Assembly (NCBI GenBank): GCA_035048495.1
Contig: CM068545.1
Span: 23,284,741-23,348,740 of the forward strand
DNA length: 64,000 nucleotides
Direction of reading: 5' to 3'
DNA from: Euptelea pleiosperma
Taxonomy: Eukaryota; Streptophyta; Magnoliopsida; Ranunculales; Eupteleaceae
The stretch's first letter is position 1; every line of letters begins with the position of its first letter. The notes under the pieces are model-generated. The model was not told the DNA's origin, did not search any database, and saw only the letters and a program-made list of their open reading frames with translations. The position numbers and the translations under genes were made by a program. Below, one piece after another: positions 44,601-56,600 of the stretch.

Positions 44601-47600
44601 TAACATCAAATTGAGTTTGAACCATCTGATGAGAAGTCTTTAAGGTAGAAAACACTTTATATTTAGACTTCGTCAAATACACCTAATTACAACATCTATA
44701 ATCATCAACAAATATGACAAATAATGATAACCAAATACTCAAATAGAGAAGGGGGACGGACCCCAAATATCAAAGTGAACAATATGAAAAGTAGTAGTAC
44801 TTTTATTCTCACTAATGGAAAATGAAGTATGACGATTCTTTACCAGTTCACACGTTTCACAATTTAACTTAACAGAAGCAAGACTCAAATTGGGAAAATA
44901 AGCGCCTCGACCCAAAAACATTAATGATAAAACAAGCTTTAAATCACTCATAAGCTATCAAACCATAAAATACAACCATATGTAGTGTGAAAATGAATAA
45001 CCACAGCGATATGTAATATGCCGAGCCTGGTACATGATACTCAGATAATTAAAAACAGCAAAAATGACAAATAGAAATGATCATAATCATCTAATAATCT
45101 CAAATTTAAGTTCGTTACATCTAAATATGCATGGATTCAATGCATTAGGGTTTCCATGATGTTTTATAAATTTTTTGAAATTTTATTAATTTTCTAATTA
45201 ATTAATCATTATTTAATTACTATTAATTATAAAAAATTCAAATCAAGGTATTAATGAATCTTAATTTACTTACATTATTGTTATAATATCATGTATAATT
45301 TTAGAAAAACTATCTGAAAAAATAAAAACTAATTTCTTTAGGAAAAAGTAACTCAACCAAGTTTTAGATCGAGCTAAGATATGCAACATATAATTAATTC
45401 ATGTACAACCCTATGTGTTTAGGGTGAAAACAAACGAATTGAGGTCCCCAAAATTTGAATTTTCACCCTAAACAATCTTCAATCCGTGCACAAATCCAGT
45501 GTAAATGCATCATAAATCCATAGATTTGATGCATTAATACACCTAATTTATCTATTTGTAACAAGAAACAACAAAAGATTTCATACTTAAATTTCGAATT
45601 TGAAAAAACTCAAAAATAGGTTTCCATCCTCACGATCAATCTGCGAAGTTTTTAACCAGGAAATCTACAATGGAATGGTCTTTTTTATGAACAAATGGGA
45701 AGGTATTAATTGAATCAAATATTGGATTTGTGGTGGTTTGTTCTCAAATGGGATGTTTTTTTTTTTTGATAAAGCACTGGGATGTTTCTACCTTCAGTTG
45801 AAAGGTTTTCGTACACGTTAAAACACTTCGACCAAAATAATATATATTTACACTATCATTTGGTCGAAATTTACTGCTCATGCAAAATATTTCGACATGA
45901 ATCGAAATATTTCGTGAAACAACATATTTTCATGTATAAATTCTTTCTTATAAGTAACCCAGAAAATGAAATATTTCGCGAAATTTATTATATTGGCCGA
46001 GGCTCACAAGATAAAGGTTGGACTCAACCAAGCCGACCCCAAGTCGAAATAGGTTTACAAACTCCTCCGTTGAATTTGCTCAGACTTTTTGACTTTGATA
46101 CTTTCACAGGTGGCAATGAAAGAATAGGCTGTACCTTGGTTGGTTGCCGCTAGATCTTCTTGCTTTGATAACCAATAAAGATTTGAGTGGGACTTATAGG
46201 TCGTATCCCATAGATAGTGCCAAAATGTGAGTATAAAATCTGCATGGTCGTCGGTTTCCTCGGGATTCATGCGCCACACCTAATATGTAATGAATAGTAT
46301 AAGAGAGGAGAATATAAAAATATAGAGGTGACACGAGGTTTTATGTGGTTCGTTGTCATAATGGCGAATGTGGGTGCATAATTCTGCACAATATGAACTA
46401 TACATGTGAAAGATTGAACATTCCACGTCTGAAGGTATTCTAGACTCTCAGCAGAGCTATTGAAGCGTAGGAGAGCCCAATGGAGCTCAACTCGGTTCGA
46501 GAGAGATCCTAGGCAGAACTCCCATCAACTTCATAGAGCCCCATTTTGGTACAATAGAGCTCCTGGACAGCTCCATCAGACCTCTCAGCTCTGCATGAGG
46601 ATGCGCGTGATCCTTGAGCTATTATGACGTTCCACACTCTTCGGGGGAGCTGGCCCACATGTTGTGCAGCTCCCCGCCCCCTTTGGAAGGAAAAGTCTAG
46701 CCTCCCGAGGAGGTAAACTTTCCCTCAAGACATGCAAATCATTACCGAAGTTCAGTACGACCGCTCAACATTGAAGTGGAGCACCGAGAAGACTCCAAGA
46801 GTAGAAGGATTCAGTATCCTAATCGTACTACAATAGGGACTCCCTAGTTAGAGGAAACTTCCTAATTGTATTAGAAAATTACTCTATTTAGTAGAATCCT
46901 AATTATAGGACAGAAATCTTATAAACATTATAAAATAGATCCCTTGTCTGCAAGAAGGGAGGATGAACTATTGGAAGAGAGGGAAACAATTGTACTACGA
47001 GATGAGATAGTGGAACAACTTCAAGAGCCCGTGGGCGTACCTGCTGTTGCAAGGAACCACATAAAAACCTTGTGTGTCCGTGCCCTTCTTCTCTGTCTCT
47101 CTTTTTTGCTTTATGGTTGTGTGCATACGATCATGATAATGATACCTCGAACAGGTGGGGAACCTGAAAAATCCCCCACAGCGACTACATCCGTGGGCCG
47201 AGGTGGCCAATCTCTAGTAGTGTTGTAGTGCATTTGCTAGTATGAGTTGAGTAGTTCAAGCAGAATTTCTGACTGAGAAATTTGTGCTGTGTAGCTGAAC
47301 TGAGTAGTTCAAGTTAAAGTAGTCTGACTCAAACCTCATGCTTCAAGTTGAGGTGAAGGAAGATTCCTTATCTGGTTCATATCTTCATTGTGGATGGGCT
47401 TTGGTGCTGGTTGGACTTTAAGAACAGTCCAGAATTCCAGTTGGTTAGGTTGCTGTTCCCTCATGGTTCGGGTGTCCATATGTCTGTCCATCCTTTTCTG
47501 ATGGGCTAAAGTGATATTTATAGACTTCATTAATGTAGTTTCTGGACGATAATGCTCTACTTGTATCTTGGTCGTGGGGGACGTAGATGGAAACATGTAC

Positions 47601-50600
47601 TGTTTCATGGGACACCTGGCAAGATGCTTCCAAACCACATAATCATAGGGCAGTTATTTCAACGGTTGCTTCCACATCAAAGTCGATAAAGTGATCCTTG
47701 GATGGAAGAAACTCTAGCTTTTGATCTGGGGAACTAATGGGGCACTGTTAAAAGAAACAGCAAAATATGAAGTAGGCATGCTTCTCCAATTGGCATGTTT
47801 AATCACCAATTGGAGAAACATAAAGAGCTCTAGCCTTATTCATCACTAAAATTAGTGCTAGTGCAACCAGTCAAATCGTTGTTGTTTCAGAGTTAGGTTT
47901 TCTCGTCTTTCATGCAGTACGGGTAATTTCATATTTTTTCTCCTTTTTATTTTTTGTCGTTTCATTATTGACAAATTTGTACTATGACGTTACTTGTTCT
48001 GATTCTTCCTTAGATCACCTTGCTCACAATATCCTTCTGTTTTATTCGGCATACGTAAACTACAGTAGAAATTTTACATGAAAGATGGCATTTTATGTTA
48101 ATATTAGTTCTGTTTTGGGAAGTAAATTGTGTTACCACGGTTAATAAGAGAATGAGTTTTTACTTGTAAAGGAATACATGATGACATTGAGTTACAGAAT
48201 TCTGTTTGTTAACTTAGTGTCATGCACAATCTCTCTCTTGTAGGTCTTGGTGGGTGTAAAGTTTCTTCGTGAATGGCCTTTCCTTGGGCGTTTGCGTATA
48301 TGCTTTGTTGAACCACCCTATTTTCTGATGACAGTAAAACCTATCATCAGCCATGGGCTTGATGTTACAGAACTTCCTGGGATTGCAGGATGGCTGGTAA
48401 GCTTATATCAAACTTTGTGCCAAGTGAATACATAAATCGACTTTAATTATTTTCTCCTAGGTAGGTAAGTATTTCCTTAGTTCTTTGTTTTTTTTCCTTT
48501 TTCCTTTGAGCAGGATAACCTTCTGGCTGTTGCGTTTGAACAAACACTTGTTGAGGTTAGTTCTAATTTAGTGCCGATCCTCTACTCGGTGGACTTGTCC
48601 AGTTGTCTCAGTCACCTTCTAGATCTTTAAATCCAATTAATGTGCATTTGCATCTTAACTCCACATACGAAAAGTTGTACTCAAGGAAATAAATTTCGGT
48701 TTCGAGGTTCATTTTGACCAGTCTAAAAATAGAAATATTTCGTGGAAATATTTCGACCAGTGTGGAAATAATACATTTTTCGTGGAAATGATGGAAATAA
48801 TGCGGTAATGATGGAAATATTGTGGAAATGTTTGTAGAAAGTTTGGAAAATGATGAAACAAGCATAAAAACACTCATAAGCTTTCAAACCATAATATACA
48901 ACCATATGTAGTGTGGAAATGAATGACCATAATGGTCTATAATATGTCGCGGCAAGCATCTTTAATTAGTCAAGGTTTAATTTAATTATATAATTATTAT
49001 TTAATTGCTAATTATAAAGAAGTCATAAAGTAATATATTAACAAATCCTTATTTACTTACATTATTTTCTTAACATTATATGTAATTTTAGAAAACCTAT
49101 TTACTTTTAACTTATAACATTTATTTAATTTTTTATTTGAAAAAAAAATATTAGGGTTAATTTTTTTTAACCCAACCAACTTGTAGAACGGGCTAAGTTA
49201 TGCAACATATAATCAATTTATGCACGATTATGGATGTTTAGGGTAAAAACCAATGAAATTGGGGTTTTTCCCAAATTCCAAAATTTCACCCTAAACGATC
49301 TTCAATCTGTGCATAAATCTAGTGTAAATGCATCATAGATTCATAAATTTAATGAATTTACACCTAACCTATTTATTTGTAGTAAGAAATTTTATCCTTA
49401 TGTATATTTTGAATTCGAAAAAACTCCCAAACGGGATTTGAATCTTCCTCACGATCAATCCACGAACCAAAAAATCTACAATGGATTGATCTTTTGTATA
49501 AACAAAATGTATGAAAAGGGGTTGAATTGATCAAATATGAGATTTATAATGGTTTTGAACTCAAATGAGATGTTTCCTACCTACGATTGAAATATTTCCA
49601 TACATGTCGAAACATTTCAACCAAAATAATACATATTTACACTGTCAATTGATCAAAATTTACTGTTCATGCGAAATATTTCGACATGAATGGAAATATT
49701 TTGGGAAATTTAACATTATTTCGACGTAAGTATTCTTTCCTGTCGGTAACCTAGAAAATGAAAATCTTTCGCGAAATATTTCGATAATTTCGTGAAATTT
49801 ATTTCCTTGGTTGTACTATTGCCTATTCTTGTGTGGAAATACTGTTACTTCATTGTTCAGCAGTTATAGGTTTTAGAAAATTAACATTTGCTTGGGAACT
49901 TGCTCCTAATGTAACATTCACTGCCTTGCAGCCCAATATGCTTGTTGTTGATGTGGAAAAATTTGTTGCAGCTCCAACAGGTAAATAATGATGAAAGAGT
50001 CTTCAATTAGATTTACAGCGTAACTGCTGAAGTGTGGTCCTGGTGCTAATTAAACTGTAACCATGGATGAACCTTAATCTCTAATTGTGTCATTATTTGA
50101 ATGGAAGCATGTGTCATAATGTGTGACAATCCTCCCAATAGTCTCAAGTCCAACCATTCATTCCCCTTGCATGGCTGAGACCTGCTAATTTTGGAACTTC
50201 TTGAGGAACTCATGGAGTATCTTCAATAATTTCTTCTTCTTTCAAACTTCCTTTCCTTTAATGCTTAGTGAATGGTATTCAAATGGGGGATTGAGAAATA
50301 AAGCTTGATGACCACATAGTAGGGTAACCCCATAAACATATCAAGGAGCTTAGGATAGGAGAGAGGGACTAAGAAATTTTTCCATGGAACTGGTAGTCTC
50401 TTTGACCCCCAATCTAGAGCTTAGGATTGACATGCAGTTTTTAATGGTGATGTTTCTTGGATAATACATGTTAATTTGTTCTTAAAATGTTCTAAAGCTC
50501 CTGAACCATTCGTATTTAATCTTTGGATGCCGTTGAGCAAAGGTTCAACATAAGTTGCTCTGGAATCACTAGCCAATCTTAATGACTCTAATGATTCCAT

Positions 50601-53600
50601 AAACAGAGCAAATGAAATAGGTCCACAAATCAACAACTGTCCATTAGCTCAACCCATTGTTTTAACAGTGAAAACCGACCTCCTGCAATGAGTTGCTACA
50701 AAGCTGGGAATCCTAAAAAGATTTTTTTATAAAATCTCGGTGTTTAGCATCTTTATAAGTTGATGGAACAAGACTTCTTGACCGAGACGGAATGATACAC
50801 TGGAAAAATAACGACTCGTTTTGACATGCATAGATACGAAATACTATACTAAACTATTATTGATGCTCAGTTGAACTAAAAATATCATGTTTGATGCAAT
50901 AATACTACTTCCAGTTGTTGTCAATGTTCAATTAATTAATCTAATTTTCTGGTATGAGACAATACATACCCCTACAGAACGAGGCATCTCGTCAGAGACA
51001 TTCTGAAACAAAATGATACTTTGAATTATAAAAAAGGCATCTTTGATGTTGTCCCTCTCCCTCCCTAAGTTCTCCTCAATTCATTGTGCATAAATGAAAG
51101 AAAAAGCTTCCTATAAGATTGTTTCAAGTTCATTATAAACATGGTGACATCATTTGTGCACCTTGTGTTTCCACTCTGAGGTTCTGAGGCATACCAATTA
51201 AATTCAAAAGAAACTTTTATGAGACAGAAAGAGGACCTTTTTTTTTATCAAGCACAATGTTGTGAGAAGCACATAGATGCATGGTCAAAAACTCTAAAGA
51301 GAGAAAAAGACTGAAACGACATGGATCAAGGTAGTGAGAGATGATATTTGAAGGTGTCCTTTACCTTTTTTGCAAAAGGTCATGTAGTATAAAAATGGGG
51401 TCGTTTGAAATGTATATCAGAACATTAGACAAACATGGAGGTTGGTGGCTATCCTGCACATATTTTTATTTACAAGGAATTTACTGGAAAAGAAAATGGA
51501 TTCCCCAACTAGTTCAAACAAAAAGTAATTAAACATTTCAAATAAGGAAAACAAAAGTAAGGAAATTAAGAAATTTAAATACAACCTAAGAGGCCAACCG
51601 CCAAGTTGGTAAGGTTTGTGAGTGTTGATATCACGACCTGGGGTTCGGAACCCACCTTCACTCACTGACCAGTAACCACTGACCCACTTGCCTATAAAAA
51701 AAAAAAAGATGCCCAGAATACGTATACTGGTACAGGAAATGGTGATACGACCCTTCATTCCTCAAAATCCAGGACATGGATGCAGATACAGGTATCCCAT
51801 CCAATATGTTGATATAATGCTTTAATTTTTAGCTTCTTCAATCCAAGTATCAGTTTATAATGTTTGTAAGATTTGCAAAGTTTCCTGCTGTTAAAGTTGT
51901 TATAATACACTATTTATATTTTCCTATTGACAAAATAAATAAGACAATGTTATGAGTTTATACACAATAGTACAATAGGATATAAGAAAAGATGTCGTAG
52001 AAGTATCCTTGCAGTGTCTGGTACCTATATCGATATCGTACCATGTCAATATGGGTACAAGAGGGATGTCGATTGGGTATCGTAGAATACAACTGGGTAC
52101 ACTTAAATGTATTTATTTTAATAACCTGCATATACAAAATTTTATTCTGTTTATTGCAAACATAATATCCTAAATAGGTGCTAGGATGAAGTAACTTCAA
52201 AGCTTTTTAGATGTGGGAAGGGCTGTATCCCATCACTCTTTCAAGAAAAATTATGCACCTTGAGGCCATGTTGGTCAAGTGGCTACTGTCTTGTCTAATG
52301 TTCTTCGTTTAGTTACAACATTGTTAGCAAGAAGGGCTAGAATGAATTCCATAGAACTTTTTCAATGGAGATAGTCTAGTGACTAAGGACTTAATATATC
52401 TATGTTGTTTCTTGAAAATATGTCTTAAAGCACTAGTACACTTGCCATGTTGGGAAGTGGTGCTAATCTTCCTGAAGAAATTTACAAACCAAGTAGGCTT
52501 TGGAGAGTAATTTTTGGATTGAGAAGGTGGGAACTAGTTGGATCATCTATATGGAGTTCGTGGAGGTTAAGGTGCATGAACTCTCAACGTTTGGTTACAC
52601 ATCAGGAGATAGGGGGGAGGTAAATTCTTGAAATGTTAGCTGGTGTAGTGAGTTGACTTTGTTTCTTGTCCTGAGTCTCCTAGAAACCCTAACCAAAGTG
52701 TTCAAATTTCCCAATGGGTTGGATGCTTGTACCGTTTAAGAGCTATGAGGTTGGCATTGATTTTATTCTATACGTGGGCAGCAGAATCTCCAAGGTTTGT
52801 TTGCTTTCGACAGTATTTTTTTTTTACTATTGTAATAAATGCTTAGAGAGCATTTTTTTCCAAAACGTGCTTTGAGTCTAGAGAGCATTCCTTATGGCAT
52901 GCTTCAACAATGTCACTCTACACTCTTGATATCAGAATGAGATCTTAAATGCCATTCTTATCAGCCAACCTTGTGTTCTAGAATCAGGAACTCCTTCACT
53001 AGCTGCCTAATGCTCAACTTTGAGATAAGTGAGTGCATCAGTGCATTTGGGATGTTTTCCATGAGAAGGGTAATCCAATGGTTAAGGCCAGTACTTGTCT
53101 CTTCACAGAGGTGACGGCATTGATGGACTGGCTTAGACTTAAACGTAAGTTCATCGACATCGACATAAATCTTAGATACACTTTACGTCAGCACAGAAGA
53201 AAATTCTGGAACTTCTCCCAGAGGTTTGAGTATAATTTGTGGACTTTTCCGCTTCTAGTCTACTAGATATCTTGGTCTGTTGCTGACAATATACTGTGTC
53301 ATTGGCATGAAAGGTTCCTCCAGAAGATGACTTTTTCATGCAGGACACCAAGGACATATTATCTTCCAATACAACATAACCTGTTAAAAGAGTCACTACT
53401 TATTACCTACTTGTAACAACTTAGCAAGCATGTCATCAACATAAATATTACAAGTTGGAGTTTTAATGATGAACTCCTCACTTGCCCAAGGTTCAAAAAA
53501 AAAAAAAACAGTCCTAACCCATAACATAATGAAAGACAGCCATGATATATATGATCAATCCATACTAACATTACTCACCATATAAAAGTTGACCAAAAGT

Positions 53601-56600
53601 AACTGATTAATTGGATGGTTCGGGTTTTAGATTCAAGTCAACTTTTCATGGGGTCAGGAATGTCGAAGTAGACTGATTTTCTTATTGTGAGGATATCTCC
53701 ACTGTTTGGACAACTCACTGTTTGGCTTGATTGTCCAACATGATTTCCATGCGAGCCTCACACCGGATGTAAGAAGTGGATGTAAATTTATCCTAACCTA
53801 TATATTATATGAGATTTCTAAAGATTTAATGGAAGTGGAATACATAGCTAACTACATTTGTTCTTTTAAGTTATCCAATTTCTCTGTTCCTTCGTATTAG
53901 GTATTGAGGGTTCGAGTAATCTTATGAAGTATGTGGTGATTTAAATTTTTTCAGAAAACTGGTTCTGTGTGAATGAAAGAGACCCTATTGCTTATGCAAA
54001 AGTTGAAACTGTTGAAGCAGCTGACATGAAACCTTAATGGAAGTGGAATACATAGCTAACTACATTTGTTCTTTTAAGTTATCCAATTTCTCTGTTCCTT
54101 CGTATTAGGTATTGAGGGTTCGAGTAATCTTATGAAGTATGTGGTGATTTAAATTTTTTCAGAGAACTGGTTCTGTGTGAATGAAAGAGACCCTATTGCT
54201 TATGCAAAAGTTGAAATTGTTGAAGCAGCTGACATGAAACCGTCAGATCCAAATGGTTTGTTTCACTCCGACCTAGACATGTTACCCAATTTTCCGGAGG
54301 AGTGCTATCATTCAAAATTTCTTGTGACTTTTTGACTGATGCTATCTTGCAGGATTCGCTGATCCCTATGTAAAAGGGCAACTTGGGCCTTACAGTTTCA
54401 GGACAAAAACTCAAAAGAAAACCTTAGCTCCAAAATGGCAGGAGGAATTCAAGATCCCTATCTGTACGTGGGAGTCACCTAATGTGCTCGCTCTTGAAGT
54501 TCATGACAAAGACCACTTTCTTGATGATAGCCTTGGGTCTGCTTCTAACTCCAAATTAACAATAAATAGTAAATTTTACTTTGTTCAAATGTGACATTTA
54601 GATGATTGGAAATGTTGAGTATTAGTGATGCTTATGTCACACACATGGTCTCGTGGTCATTCATCGAGACCATCCAAATGTTTTGACCGCCTCTTGGATT
54701 GTGCACATCCTAAAATTCTCTTTCACTGGATGATCTTTACTGTTAAAATAATGAATTCTTGCTACATTGATTTGGACTGTCCAAATAGTATTTGACCCTC
54801 CAAAAGAAGGCACTTGGTTAGGCTGAATGGTCTAGATCAATGACCACAAGGCCACGAGACTGGTATTCACATTACTACTCTTCTATGTACAAATACACAG
54901 ACACGTGTGCCGTTGTCTGACTCTAATACGAAGTGTCTGATACACCGACCTCCACGAAGCAAATATGTTGACGTGTCCATACAGTTTATTCCATGATGTT
55001 CAGATGTTAACTTTTAAAATACCTTAGTTCTTTTTTGAGGTATACAATATAAAAAGAATTTATATAGATAAAGCTGATATACATTAAAACCATGCAAACA
55101 TTATATAGTTAAGAGTTGAAAACAATATATTTGAATTAGTCAAGAATTATTTGAAAAGTATTATTCAGGTCAGAGTACAGTCTAACAATTTTAACCTTAG
55201 TTCTTTTTTTAGGTATACAATATAAAAAAGAACTTATATAGATAAAGCTGATATACATTAAAACCATGCAAACATTATATAGTTAAGAGCTGAAAACAAT
55301 ATATTTGAATTAGTTAAGAATTGTTTGAAAAGTATTATTCAGGTGAGAGTACAGTCGAACACAGAAAATTCTTAGTAAATGGAGTTTTCTTGTTAAGCTA
55401 CTCTTTAACCATCGAAAAGTGATGTTATTGGTCAGACGGTCAGAACCTTTCCAAACAATGTGAGTTTTGGATAGTGGCACATCCAAGTTGGGGACTACCC
55501 TATATATTTGTGTGTAGTTACACTCTAGAGCTCTTCCCAAGAGTGGAGGGGTTTTCTTTGCCGTGGTAGCTGAGGTGTCAATTCCAAAGGTGCCCATGAG
55601 CTTCACCACCCCAGCATCTCCCCATGTGGCAAGTTTTAGCCCAATAGCACTCTACCACGTGGCAAAAAGAGGCATATTCAATAGGCTCTTTTCCATTTAA
55701 AAATAAAAATAAAAATAAAGAAACTTGCTCGCTGCAATTCGTAGAGGAAAAAATGGAATACGTGATAGGATACAGGCATTACATGGACAAGGGAACTATC
55801 CACGTGGGCAATGATTGAAGGCCTGGATTGTGCTCAAGGCAGTAGGATTATATGTTATATGCTTCAAAGTTTACTTATGCAAATTTGGGTTGGATTGATT
55901 TGTACTTTTAGGTATTCAATATTTTGGGTTCTACCACCTACTGTCCATGTTTCTGGATTATTCGCTTGTCTAAATGTGCACGTGAATGCTCAAATTATCT
56001 AAATGTACCAAACATTCCTACTATTTGACAGGGACTGTTCCATAAACATCAGTGATCTAAGGGGTGGGCAGAGGCATGAAATGTGGTTGCCTCTTCAAAA
56101 CATTAAAGTAGGAAGGCTGCATCTAGCAATAACTGTTCTTGATGGCGATGTAAAGGTACATAATTTTGTGTTCTTGAAAATATTCAATTAAGAGTTTGAC
56201 CTGAATACAAGACATAATTTGAACAGGAAGGAGAACATATCCACGACGAGGAACCATCAAACAAGAAAGATTGCACAAACTCTATTGCTAGCGAAACTGC
56301 TAAAACATCTCCTGATTCAACTGTATCTTCAGAAACGACTACAAAAATGGCAGATGAATTTGAGCCAATCAACATTGAAGGGCAAAAACAGACTGGGATA
56401 TGGGTCCATCATCCAGGAAATGATGGTTCCCAAACTTGGGAACCTAGAAAAGGGAAGCATAGGCGTACTGATATTCAAATCCAGAGAGAGGGTAATGATT
56501 CCACTGAGCCTAATTCAACAGTATCTGGATCTGACCACATTGGTAACAGCAGCAGAGATGAAAATCCAGAGGGGAAAATATCAAGTCCACAAGGCACAGT

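Larger units (their letters stand above)
41120..44951 (-). pseudogene. Decayed Ty1/copia retrotransposon in intron 5
   Basis: The order on the minus strand is copia. Pre-integrase zinc region, 44951-44739: CETCELVKNRHTSFSISEN, then HFDIWGPSP. Integrase core, about 44720-44440. Reverse transcriptase start, about 44280-44130. Reverse transcriptase continued, 42980-42840 (TYGIDYQEAFTPYAK) and 42520-42008, with the catalytic IVYVDDIVVTQND. A polypurine tract (complement of 41350-41358) is followed by LTR-like sequence starting TGTCGG at 41349. It is broken by a TRIM (42526-42834), a solo LTR (42982-44124), stops and frameshifts. gag and RNase H are not recognisable. Confidence 0.85.

Noticed and set aside
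51642..51652. tRNA gene suggested by the B-box sequence
   Set aside because: No cloverleaf can be folded around it; the A/B boxes followed by an A tail fit a SINE.
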